From Muricea muricata (lineage: Eukaryota; Cnidaria; Anthozoa; Malacalcyonacea; Plexauridae), in contig OY979724.1 in assembly GCA_963855995.1 (NCBI GenBank), positions 4,002,858 to 4,066,857 of the forward strand: 64,000 bases of DNA, in the 5' to 3' direction. The notes under the pieces are model-generated. The model did not search any database. It saw only the letters and a program-made list of their open reading frames with translations, and had not been told where the DNA came from. This document shows positions 37,921-51,200 of the stretch, piece by piece. A program made the translations under genes and the position numbers. Numbering within the stretch: the first letter of the stretch is position 1; every line of letters begins with the position of its first letter.

Positions 37921-38233
37921 ACATATGTTAGAACAGGTGCACCTGAACGTTGAATACTTGACAATGCGCGTGATCCGAAAAATTTTTTTGACTGACAAGT
38001 GACGCATGCACAAATTCACACTGCACTTGCTATGTACAGGAGTTAAAAAATACTTAAGAAGCAATTTTTGATTTTGAAGGAAACTTTCAGCTTCGAAATC
38101 AAATGTCATAATTTTTTATGCACATGCATTGCTGTTACATGCTGTATATTCGTCAAATGATCTACCCACCCTCCGAAAAATCCTTGTATTGAATAATTGT
38201 AATTCATAATTTGGCTTGTAGAAAGCGCAGTGG

Positions 38234-38339
38234 ATGAAAATGAACTTTGCCAAATATACAATTGCCACTGCAGTTGTTTTGTCTCTGGCAGCGGGATTAT
38301 CTGATGCTTCAAGTATCAGGGCTAAAAAACTGCGACAAG
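38234..38339 (+). CDS. Ig receptor exon 1: signal peptide
   Basis: ATG at 38234 (a second Met two codons on) begins [20 protein letters not shown], a short basic start and a hydrophobic core, with cleavage likely near GLSDAS. The donor GTGAGT follows CAAG at 38339 and leaves phase 1, matching all later exons. Confidence 0.75.
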
Positions 38340-41300
38340 GTGAGTGAAAACTAGACGCTTACTACTTTTTGCTCAATAATTTGAAAAAAAAACTTGAATG
38401 CCTAAAGCGACAGTCATGTATGGTATTATTTTCAAAACGCTGTGATGTAAGTTGCCTGAGTTCCCTCGGCTGTGCACGCAGCCGTGCGCGCAGCTCGACA
38501 GAATTATTGAACTCGCAAGAGATAAAAAGTGAGTTTAACTAGAAAATACTGAACTTTTAATATATAGGTTTTACCAGTTACGTACTGAACATGATTAGAA
38601 AGTTTTAAAAAATCACTATCCGGTGGATAGCTCTAACAGCCTTTCGTAAAACCGATCCTTGGTATTTAATCCGTCAAGCATGCATAAAGACGGTCGATTT
38701 CTTTAAACTGTGAAATCTAGTACAATCATGTTTCTTTCCGCGATTTTAACAACTTTAAGCTCCTCATACTACTTCGATCGACATCTTTATACTCAGCATG
38801 CGTATTAACAGACAAAACGAATTCACCGAGTTAATTCGTCTAGCAAGACGTTCTAAAGACGAAGTTCATCTATGGACGGATAATGCGTCTTATGTCTGTT
38901 TTTATGCTTGGAACGAATTAAACAACAACAGAAAAAATATCGTCTTTTAAGACGTTTTTATAGCTAAGACGACTTAAAGTTAGAATAAAAACTTTCGTGT
39001 TTACAGCTGACCATAAAACAATCGATTTCAAAAGAAATTAATTGTGTAGAACACGAACATATATAAACATGAATATTAATATTTACTGTAACTATAGAAC
39101 CTTATAAACACATATAACTAGGATCATATCTGAGCTTCGATGACATCAATTGTATAAAATATCGATACATGTAGACGTACTGACTACAGTTCATATAATT
39201 CCTTATATCTATGCAGATGATGTCAAGTATTATGAACCTTCCATTTACCGCCTTCCTGGAGAGTGGATTGACATCAATTGTGATCTTCTTCCTCGGGGTA
39301 CTTCGTCCCTGTCAGTTGTACGCAAGAGCAAGACACATTTCACTATTGAGTCATATCTTTCTGTTGACAACAAAAAGATATTCTGGGTGTCCAAGAATGT
39401 TTATAACATAACACGTTTAACATATAACGACAGCGCACAGTATGAATGTCAAACCAGTGAAAGATTAAACATGAGAACAGAATTAACCTTGTTTAAAGAC
39501 CAGAATCTCATTGTACTGAAAAAAGGTAAAACTCGCTTGCCTGGTGTACATATTATATGTATTTAGATGCTTATAAAATCATTAATAATTCATAAAGAAA
39601 CACAAAAGAAATACATATTTAATCAATATATCTGTAAATCGGATAAAGATTTTGCCCTGAGTTACATAAACTTTGAGTTTGTTTTTCTAACCAAATAATC
39701 CAAATAATATCATTCATTTCGTTGAGATTATTAACGAATATGAACGTTTTCATACAGACATTTTATTGAGAAAGCACTCGTATCCGATATGTATCTCTGA
39801 TCTACAACCGTTCGCCTTCGGCTAGCGTTTGTATATAATACATCCAGATTGGCTGCTCGTGCTTTATCTATCACTTGTGAAATTCATGAATAATTAATAA
39901 GCTAATTACCCAGTAAATGAACCATATTTATGTCACATGATATCTTTCTAAACCCCAATACAGGTCAACAATCTGATAAAGCTATGTCCTAATTAGTATT
40001 CTTAACTTTGACAGCTGTATCCAAATTAGCATGCATTTATTAACTTTGTTAAAAAATTTTCCTGATTAATATTCGTATATTGGACGCGCGCGAAACAAAG
40101 CTAATGACATTCCACATTCATTACCTATTGTTTCATTTCACAAGTACATCATACAGATCTGCTGCTCGTATTTTATCTATTACATAAAACGTGGTACTGT
40201 AACTTTGTTAGTATCGGTAGGCTAAAAAAGGACTGTCTGTACTTTTTAGTGCAATATACCATGTACTGATCGTAATTTCTAGTGTTATGATGTGCAATAG
40301 GTTCTTGTGAAGCAGCTGGATATATTGCTCTCATTTTTTAGCAGTTAAATTGCAGATTTGCGTCTGAAATTCTAGATATTTACATGGAAAAGCAAGAATA
40401 TCCAACTGATAAAATATTTTACTCATTAACGACTATATTATCTCCACTTACACACTAAAGACAAGCATTTTAGTTTATTTTTTGTGAATTAATTTTTAAC
40501 GTAATGTATAGCTAATGTTTTATAGGTAATTTTCACGAGAACGTAAAAATTTGGCATAAAATAACACGTACATTTTCCCCTAGCCAACGGCGCGAAGCGC
40601 CGTTCCGGGCGTAAGCCCGGGGCGAGGGTTACTAATTTTGCACTAGCGGAGTTCAAAGTAGTAAGGTTGGTATGTCATGACGTCATCCTCACTGATCTCA
40701 ACAATATGGCGGACTATCATGAATGGCTAACACTGATTGGCCAGATTTAAAATTTATTCTTGATTGATTAATCACGAATTCAACTGACAGCAAATATCTA
40801 AATTTGCTTTTTGCACTACAATATTCTGTATTTTTGCAAAAAGATTTGGCAACTTTCACAACCAACGAAGGGTGGTCATTTCTGATCTCAGGAATATGGC
40901 GGACTATCAGGAGTAGCAAACACTTAAGGCATCCAAAGATTAATTCGGGGAAAATACAGAGAAGCGCCAAGAGTTGACTATGGCGTGAAACCAAGGCTAC
41001 CTGAGGCGGGAAATTTGAAGCCAAACATCACCAGGCCCCCACCAGAAAAAACATGCGCGGCCATGTAAGGAGTGTATACAAAAGCCATCCGATAACTGTC
41101 AAAAATGAGCTGAAACACTTCTAAAGTTTTAACAAAATGTAATCAAAACAATGGTCAAATGACTATCTTTTAAACTTAGCCTTCTTGACCAAATTCATTT
41201 AAACAAAAGCAATTTTTACGCGAAAGTGTACAGCCAAGAGTGGCGATCGTCACGGCGGCCAAAGTTATTTCGTTTTCGAAGTTATTTTTTCTTTTTAATC

Positions 41301-44300
41301 TGTGTAGCTTATACGCATTTCAAGTGCTCTAAGACAAATATAAATAAAAACCAACATAAGCACAGTTTTGACTACTCATATTTAATAATACAAAATTTTA
41401 CAAACCGCGATTACTTTTCCGACATTCCGAAAGATATTACAAGACTTTTTGATGCGAGTTTTCGAAAACTTTTTACTCTTTTCGCACATCCATGGCTCGG
41501 TTATCCAGAAACGTCATTGATGTAAGTCTAAGATCAAGGAACTGCGGCAAAAATTCTTTTCCAAAAGTTCTAAAAGGGAAATATTCAAATATCCGAAGTA
41601 CAAAAACTTTGTTGAAATAATCCCAATATTTTGAACTGACCTGAAGTCTTTTCGAGCTCCTGTTTCCATATTACAACTTATCATTACAAGAAACTTGATT
41701 TCTCTTTATCATTTCGGTATCAACCATTGAGTTCTATTATATCTGGAGAGAGCACGCCAATCTCCGTTCAGTCAAGCAGTTGAAGCCAAAAACATGGCGG
41801 ATTTCTGACGAATCATCACGCCATTTGACGCCATCTCACGCCATTTGACGCCATATCTATGGCAACGGCTAAAGGTAGTAACCGCTAGCCAGGCTCAATT
41901 TTGAGCCCGCGGCGGTTTTCACACCCCCCTGGATGTGATGTTGATCTTTTTCGCAGTAAATTTTTTTGTCAATGAGAATGATTTTGATGAATTTTTTGGG
42001 ATTTTTACGATTTATTCAAAAATGTACAAGCTATTCATTGTATACTTGGCCTTGGACAGGAACGGAAAATTAATAAAGTCTTGAAAATGTCGACAACTGC
42101 AAGATTTTTGATGAGGAACACCAGCCTGAACTATTTGAAGTTTTGTATTTAGCAGGTATTTGAAAATTAGAGTTTCTTTCTTTAAAGTTTATTTTTTCAA
42201 TTTTCATGTTCAATGTTGTTCTATATAAAATTTGTAAGCTTGACGCCTGAATATACTCTACAGTCTTACAATGATTGTACAGATTTATGTTATGTATAAC
42301 TTGGATCAGTTGGATGTAGAAAGTTGAAATTACCTTCTGGTATATTTTTGAATTATAAAAACAGGGTCCTGAAAGGCTAGTAATCCCATTGTCCAAGTGC
42401 ACAAAGTTTTCTATTGTTTTGTGGGAAGTCCCAGTGCATGGAATCCTATTTTCCCAGCAAAAATATGCAATTCCCAGCTCCCAGTTTACCTTTTTCAGGA
42501 CCCTCTAAAAATCTCATATTTCTGCCAAATTAGCTCTCCTATTCAGGTACATTGACACACAGTTTGTAAAATTAACCACCCTGTATGCAACCAGACAGTA
42601 GAATACATACAAGTTTATTAGACATAGAAGTGTATATCTTTTCTACACTGGCACAAATTGACACACATGTCTGCAAAAAACACATCTCACCTTGATTGTG
42701 GGTCCTATGCCTTTTTAAGGAAGGGGAGTCAAAGTCGTCATTTTCCTAATGCAATTTTCTACTGATTTCAATGAATCCTATGTCCAACCACCATCCCCTG
42801 GGTGATGCCAATGTGTATCATCTCACATCCTTTCTTGTCAATGTTTCTAGTGAACACTGTAAATTTGACACCTGGTTTGTACAGACTCTTACCTGTTGTT
42901 TTTGTATTCTAGGGGAATGTCAAAAATACATGCAAAATGTGTCTTGAAGATAGCATTTATGAAGGAAATTGAAGATAGCATTAATGCAAGACTAATTTTA
43001 GACTTTTTTAATTTGCCTTTTTACATGTATGATTACTAGCTTAACATTAACAATGTAACTTTAAGAATAGTAGTGACTACTGTACAATATAGAATTTCAC
43101 ATTTTATTAAATTATTCATCATATCATAGATATGACATGATAAAATATCTGTCTCTGTTGTTTTACATATGTATGCTTTATGCCATGTTGAGGTGAGGTT
43201 CTTACAGTAGATAGGCCTAAAAAATAAGAAAACAGTAACAAGTATATTAGTATATTGTAGTGCATTTTTGCCTTTACAACACAAGGATACACCTACATCT
43301 AGTAAAGAAAGCAAATGCCTTTATTCTATAAGGGTGGAACTATCAAGGATTCTTAAATACTGATAAGTCAATGATACTTATTTAAGACAATTATAATTGC
43401 ACAATTTTATTTTTACAGAGTGACCCCATTCAATACTAGGCCCATGTATTTGGTCTTGAAATGTCTAATTTTCTATGCACATGCAATCAACTATTGTATC
43501 TTTAAAAGGCATCAATGGCTAGTACAAAACAAGCAGTTTTCTGGACCCTGTCACTTCTAAATTTCTTCTGATTGTTAATGTAAAGTGTGAGTTACCTTGA
43601 TGCATTTGGAAAACAAAACCTCTTATGCCATGTCCTGGATATTTTCCCTTTTCTACAGCTGACATTTTTCTCAGGTATTGGGTTTGCACATACTGGCAGG
43701 TACAAACCTAAAACAAAGCGAGTGTTACTTTGTTTAAATCTTCTGGTAGTATCTACTTTCTACATAAGCATTTTAGCCGAAGAGTTGCATAAAGATGCCG
43801 CTGAGTCCTGGAAAGTCTGGCTAACATATGCAACAGCCTTCAGCAAAACAAAACGAAGCTAGCAATAAAAGTACAATGCTCAGAAGAAGAAAAACTATGT
43901 CAATAATCTTTAACCGTTTGTATATAAGATCTAACGGTTTGTGTGATCTAAAAACACTTTATTATCAAACAAGACAAACAACGAAGCGTGTTGCCGTATC
44001 TGTATTAAAATCGTACGCAAAGTACAAAGTATATGTTGTGTGAAACATACCTGAAAGAGGAATTTCCCTGCATTTGTACTAGATTCTTGCTCCGAAAAGT
44101 AAGGCAAGCACCCTTTTTCACCGTTAAGCAAATGTAGTATAAAAATATATTCAAAAAAATCAAAATATTTAAGATTATTTCCTTTTTCTCGCTATCTCGT
44201 CAACAATTTTTTGTTAAAAACCAGGGGGGCGAAGAGCTTTGTCGGACGTATGGCATCGCGTTTTGGGTCAGTGGTAGCTACCTGTAGCCGGGAACCAATC

Positions 44301-47300
44301 GGGAACCAATTTTGCAAATCGCCGCCATTAAAATGGCTTCAAAGATGGCGGCGCGATGCTCTCTCCAGATATAATAGAACTCAATGGTATCAACGCAGAA
44401 TATGACTTGCTTTCAGGCCAAAAAAGAACTTTTCATAGTAAAAAAATACCAGTTTGTAATTCATCACTCCTTGTAATTAGCACGCGAGACTGTCGCGAAG
44501 CTGAACTCGCGTGAAATGACCCCCAGACACGCGTGTCTGGGGGTCATTTCACGCAAAATTTGGCTTCAAATCCTGTATTACCAGCTTAACAGAAGGTAGC
44601 CTTCCAGTTATAACAGTAGACAAAGGTTGTCGAAAAGAGTTCACTGCGTGAAACACAAGGCAAGTTTGTTGATAATGCGTATTTATACTTGTGTTTTAAT
44701 GCTTTATAAAGGCCGGCGTAGCCGTACTCATCCAGTCTATTCATTGTTTAAATTCCTGAGTAAGTTTATGTTTTGTAAATGCAAGACTGTCTTCTTATTA
44801 GTTATTACTAATATAATTAATAGGTCGTATTTTATACCAAATTTAAGCTTACATTAGGCGTAATAACATACCGATGACAAATGTTGTGCCATTTAAAAAA
44901 ATTGTCAATAAAACAAGGATTAAAAACTGATATTTTGTCATTTTTAAAAAACATACACAAAGAATAACAATTGCCGTGTTGCTATGACGACAACCTATAC
45001 CAGTACTTCATGTCATTCCGAAAATACAGTTGCATGCTCTTAGTTAGTGGCGAGGGGTTGCTGCATGCATGTATTTCTAGTAATGAATGTAATCAAAATC
45101 AATACATTTATCTTTTTAATTTTGTTAACAAATGGCTATTCACTGAATAAAGGAAATATTCTAAAGAAACACGAAAAATGTTTTCTATTTCTCAAATACA
45201 TATGTACTATCGATATAAATGTGTGTGTATGTACAGTATGTATGTAAAAACATTTTGCTATTCATTATATCACTATAAAATCTGGTTCAAGAAATTGTGC
45301 AACAGTAAACATGAAAACACTTCAAAGTCGCTTACTTCTGAAATAATACGACAATTTAAACACGTTAGCAAAAGTAAGATATTCTATTAGGCGTCTTTTT
45401 TACATCGGATTTTTATCGTCCCCAAGTCTATATGCCGGTGCAAAACTATGGAGCTCCGGATACTGTTGCTTCCGATCCTTACACCCATCCCAAATACAAA
45501 CGTGAGAGTAATTTCGTACACTGATCTACTTTCGTAGCGTTTTCAAACTATGCCGGTATTATGCACGTATATAGCTACAGTATTTATCTATTTGCATCAA
45601 ATTACATGTATTTGCGCTCATTAAACTCCAAAATTGTTGTTTATAGGAAAAGCTTACAGGAAGGCTAAAATCGAAAAAAACCCAAATATAACATACTACG
45701 ATGTCGGGAGCAGTGTTAATCTGACATGCGAAGCCGAAAAGAATACAAACTTGTATGAAATTATATGGTACAAGCGTGATTCACAAGGAAATATGATAAC
45801 TTTGAAATCTGCACTCAATGGGCCTGGCATCCTAACTCTGACGCTGAAGCCATTATCGAAGGAAAACGCGGGCAGCTACAAGTGTGTAATATCTCGTCCC
45901 CAAGTAAATTATTACCACTCTCGAGTTGTCAAGATAACTCTCAAAGGTAAGACTTCCAAATTGCTTCGTCCAGTATTTGCACAGCACGCCTATATCCTTT
46001 TGATCAAACTGATTGCAGATAATATACAATTATTGGACGAGGTTGAGCAAAATATCGTGATTTATCAGTGGCGAGCAGATCTATTATTTGCCGATGCCGA
46101 AGGCAGAGGCAAATAATTGATTTGCGAGCCACTGCATGGTAAATCACGATATTTTGCAATAGCCGAATTCAATAATTGTTTTATCATTCACGGATCAGTA
46201 TAGTAAATTTTTATGGGTAGCAAGTATAATAAAAATTACAAGAACAGTCAAACGAGAATAAAGTATAATTCAATTTTACTTTCACATTACACAACGTTAA
46301 ATATTACTCAAACATCTTGATTTTTTAAAAATCAACCATTGATACAATTAAAATGCTGAAGATAACTTACATCTTAGCATTGCCAAAATTAAACGTCCAA
46401 TTGTTGTAGTTGTTCACTACTTATTGTTGATCAGACAATTGCTGAAAGTTTATTTCGTTTAAAAAGCGTTCTTGAGAATCTGCAAGGAGCAGGAAATTTT
46501 CTGCAGATGAAGAGGTATTAGCTGGACATGTACTGGATTCTTCGAATAAGGAAGACTCAGAGTCGGACTGCATCTTGTTCTCGTGAGTTGAAAAGGACAA
46601 GGCTTCAGACATTTTCCTTTTCTTGCTCAAACTTGTTCGAGCTGCATAACTTCTAATGCTGTTTTCGCTTTTGTGGCCCGAGACTGCCATTATATGTCGC
46701 GCTTCATACCCACTCTCATCAAGCACTGTTATGACAGTAGCTCTGATTGAGTGACTGCCGGTGTAGTTGTAGGAAAGCTTGGCATCTGTGGATAATTTCT
46801 TCATTTTCTCACCAAGCGTACGTTGGCCCACGACCATATTGTCGTACCAAACACCATCGCTTTTGTTGACTATTCTTTTGGGTCTTTGAAAAAAGAACTC
46901 GTTGTTTGGATTAGATGAGATACATATTTCTCAAACGATAAGACAGGACATAGTGGCCCACCAGTTGCACACATAACTTGCGTTTCCTGAGCCTCGTCAG
47001 TCTCGCGACGGTTCTTTGTTAATTCGTCTTTCACTTTGCTAACATACTATGTCTTTGACGGGTCGATTTCGACTAAAAAATCAGTCTTTTTCAGGTCCCT
47101 TAGATTTGACGACCCCTTCTGCAAAAGTACACCATAACTTCGAAGAAAACCTTGTTCTGTAATGTATCCGGGTTATTCAAAGCAAACAGTCCGCTTTCAT
47201 ACAACTTTTTGATCTCGTCTTTGTTTATCGGCGGTTTGTGTTGCGTTTTTGCCATTCCCTCTCGCTTTAACTTTACAAGTGTGGCTTGGAAAGTAGCGTT

Positions 47301-47961
47301 GCTTTCGCGAAACTCTTGGTCTTTGATGATATCTATTGAATGGTTGCTGAAAAATCGTTGCAAACTAAAACGAATTGAAGTCAATGAAGCCTTTGTATAG
47401 TAGCTCCCATCCTGCTTTCTGGCTTCGGGATAAATTTAGCCAGCACAGTCGCAAGTTTGGCTTTGAACGTGATTAACTCGCCTTCGCTCAATCGTTTTTC
47501 TTTAAGGTAACTACGAAATAAGGTCAAAGCAACCTTGGTTGCTTTTTTGTATTTTCTGCGTCTTTATCTTGTAGTAAAAAGGACAACTCGTTTTCGGACA
47601 AATCGGCAAAACGAGCCATGTTTACATTTTTAAAACAAGAACGATATTTTTTAATTGCGGCGAATGTTGACTGATGAATGTTGAATTTAATCCTGCTGAC
47701 GAATCATTTTCAAAGTGCGCATGCTCAGTAAACTGTTTGTACCAATTATTTGCAGCAAAATCGATATTTGCACGCAGTTATTTGTAGGTAAATTAACCAA
47801 TCACAATTAACTATACTATAAAGTGAATGATAATATACTTTATTTTATATATAGTGGACAGTGAGACTTAGAAAATACACAGCGAAATATTTTCACATCT
47901 TCAATAATACATATATCAATGACGTGAGCGTTTCCTGACGAAAATATATATATTGCATATT

Positions 47962-48051
<90 letters not shown>

Positions 48052-48086
48052 TATATATATGTATGTAAATATGCAATATATATATT

Positions 48087-48180
<94 letters not shown>

Positions 48181-48183
48181 TAT

Positions 48184-48276
<93 letters not shown>

Positions 48277-51200
48277 CATATATATATATATATATACATA
48301 TATATATACATATATATATATATATATTTAAGAAATATAAAACATTTTCCGTGTTGATATAACTGTATATCAACACGAGTGGAAATTGGAAAAACGAGAA
48401 ATTGTGTGACGCCCGCAGGGCGTCGTGTTTCCACACAATTTCTTGTTTTTCCAATTTCCACTCGTGTTGATATAACTGTATATCAATACGGAAAAAATGT
48501 TTTATATTTCTTTTATAATATAGCACAAAGAACTTTAACAGAAGAGTGGCGGGAAATTTTCCGTGTTGACATAGAGTTATATCAACACGGCTCTTAGCCA
48601 ATCATCGTTCAGAATGTGCATATAAAGTGTCATTGTTTTCCACATCTTCCCCCACCGAAGAATTTGTGTGCGAGTGTTTAACTGTAATACAAGTTCCTTA
48701 ATCTTCGAGCGTTTTCTCCATCTATCGCTGCCTTTCGTGTAGGTCTTCTGCAGTTCTCTGTTTCCGTTTCGACTGAGTCACCACGCCCAACTGTCTCGTT
48801 CTCATCGTTATTCTCTACCTCAGTACCACATTTCCTTTCACCAACACCTTCGGCGATCTCGAAGGCAATAAGCTTTTGTAGTGGTCGGTGGATGACAGTT
48901 TGCTTTCCACCCTTCGCAAGTACCTTTAACTTTGCACCTCTCACTAGTCCGTCCCGACCCGTCCCGAGTTCAATAACCTTTCCGATTCTCCATTGTGTTC
49001 GAGGAGCCAGCTCGTCCTCCTTTATCAATACTACTTCTCCTACAACAAGATCACGTGAACCGTTTGTTGACTGCCTCCGATAGATGTTCATTTGCCGTAA
49101 CTCGTTCAAATACTCTCTACTGAACCGAACCCAACAATCTCTTAACACTTTCTGCAAATGCAAGAAACGATCCTTGCACCTTTCAAGATCACATCCAGGT
49201 ACCACGTTAACTGCTTTTCTATTAAGTCTCCCTTTCGCATGTCCGTGCCTGTGAATCAAGCGAAATGGCGTTAATGGCTCATCCAGGTCATCTTCACTCA
49301 AGTATGCCAAAGGTCGGTTGTTAATAGCAATTTCCACGTCGCACAAAATTGTTTGAAGTTCCTCAAACGTCGTGTAACTTCTCCCTAACGTCTTCTTTAA
49401 ACACGATTTAACAGTTCGTACAAGGCGTTCATAAAATCCTCCCCACCACGGTGATGCCGGTAGTATGAATTGCTGCTTAATTCCTTGGCGTAACATGTAC
49501 TGCTTAACCTCTCTAGATCAAAAGGTCTTGAAATTGTCATTAATCACGATGCCTGGTATCCCGCGCCGAGCAATATAACGTTTAAATCCACGTAAAAACC
49601 CTTCAATTGACATGTCCATAGTAAGTTCCAAGTGAATAGCACGACTAGATGCACAAGTTAATAGAAGTATGTACACTTTGTCACTGTTCGAATTGTTCTT
49701 TACATACAGAGGTCCGGCAAAATCCAGACCAGTAACTTGAAACGCACACGCCGAATGATCAACTCTAAATTCTGGTAAATCTGGTGACGCAGGACTACGC
49801 AATGGTCTACCCTGATACCGCTTGCACACCACACACTTTCGCAAGACATTCTTTACACTCTTTCTTCCCTTTATAATCCAGTATCTCGATCGGATCCGAG
49901 CTAAAGTTGACTCCACGCCGTGGTGCATCGTCGCTTCGTGCGCATCCCAAATAATCAGTTTTGTGAAATGACTGTCAATTCGAAGAAGAACCGGATATTG
50001 CTGTTCGTATCTTAACTTCGAATTTGCAAACCGTCCTTTTAACCGTAACAACCCATCCTTGTCGCCGAAAAGATTTAATGAAGCGCGAACATTTCCGTAA
50101 TTAGACTGTTTCTTAATCATCCACTGCTCTTCTGCAATCCATCTCGCCAATGCTGAATCGTATTCTTCGACCGTTAAGACCTCGTCTGTGATTATGTCAG
50201 TTCCTTTTTTCAACCGCTTTCGCATGTTACCAATGAATATTATTACGTAACCAGTGACGCCTACGAGCTTCTTTAGTGTACTGAATCTGGTGCAGTCTAT
50301 GACAGCATTTAGCGAACACACGTCGTCAGAGGTCTTCTCTTGTGTCGTTTTAGAAAAACAAGAAGTAGGACCTACTACCTTAACCGCTTCCGCATTAATG
50401 TCATCAAAAGTATTTCCATTAGTACCATCTGTACTAATGTCTTCCCCACCGGACTCAAAGTGTTGTGACAGGAGAAAAGAAGGACCAGAAAACCAGCACC
50501 CATCAAAGCATTCATTAAGATTAGAGGATATTCATGTGGGGACATCAGCAGGATTTATTTCACCTTTAACAAAGTGCCATCTATCACGACCAACAACGCT
50601 CCTAATCGACACAACACGATTCTCTACCCAAGCATTCCAACTCTTTTCTTTTCCCGTAATCCAACATAATGCAACCTTTGAATCCGACCAACAGTATATA
50701 TCATCAACCTCTATACGACCGTTCACCCCTTCCAGCACCTCTTTAATTAACTTACTTAGTAACAAACATCCTAACAATTCTAATCTAGGAATAGTGAGTT
50801 TTTTAAGCGGAGCAACCTTTGTTTTCGAAGCAAGAAAAGAAAGTGTAACATTACAATCGCTAATAAACCGAAGGTAGATAACGGCACAATAAAGCTCTAA
50901 AGAGCTGTCGGAAAAACCGTGGAGTTCACTTCGAAATTTTGACGACAAATGTAAATTGAAAACACATCTTTGCTGTCGAATTTCCCGCAAACGTTTTCAT
51001 TCATCAAGAAATTTATTCCAAACTGATGCAATATTAGATGGAATGATCTCATCCCAATTTAGTTTGTCCTTGCACAAAATTTGAAAAATAGTTTTGATTC
51101 TGGCGGTAATGGGTGCACTCAAGCCTAACGGGTCGTAGATCGAGGCAGATACACTTAATAAATTCCGCTTAGTTTGTTCCATAGCCAAACATCTACCTAG

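Larger units (their letters stand above)
39526..45646. other. Intron 2 of the Ig receptor gene, enlarged by repeats
   Basis: At 6.1 kb it is twelve times longer than the matching A-to-B introns (about 490 bp). It contains hairpin-rich sequence at 40590-40625, inverted repeats at 41723-41753 and 44357-44387, and a perfect palindrome at 44509-44554. Two open stretches (41226-41521 with a GT donor, and 43660-43859) do not join in frame and match nothing I know. Confidence 0.55.

Noticed and set aside
41226..43862. Possible two-exon plus-strand gene in the Ig intron (41226-41521 and 43660-43859)
   Set aside because: The first begins with GTG rather than ATG, and the tested splice joins give stops. 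No family was recognised.
47840..48601. Several long frames of Ile-Tyr repeats on both strands
   Set aside because: They are translations of the TA microsatellite.
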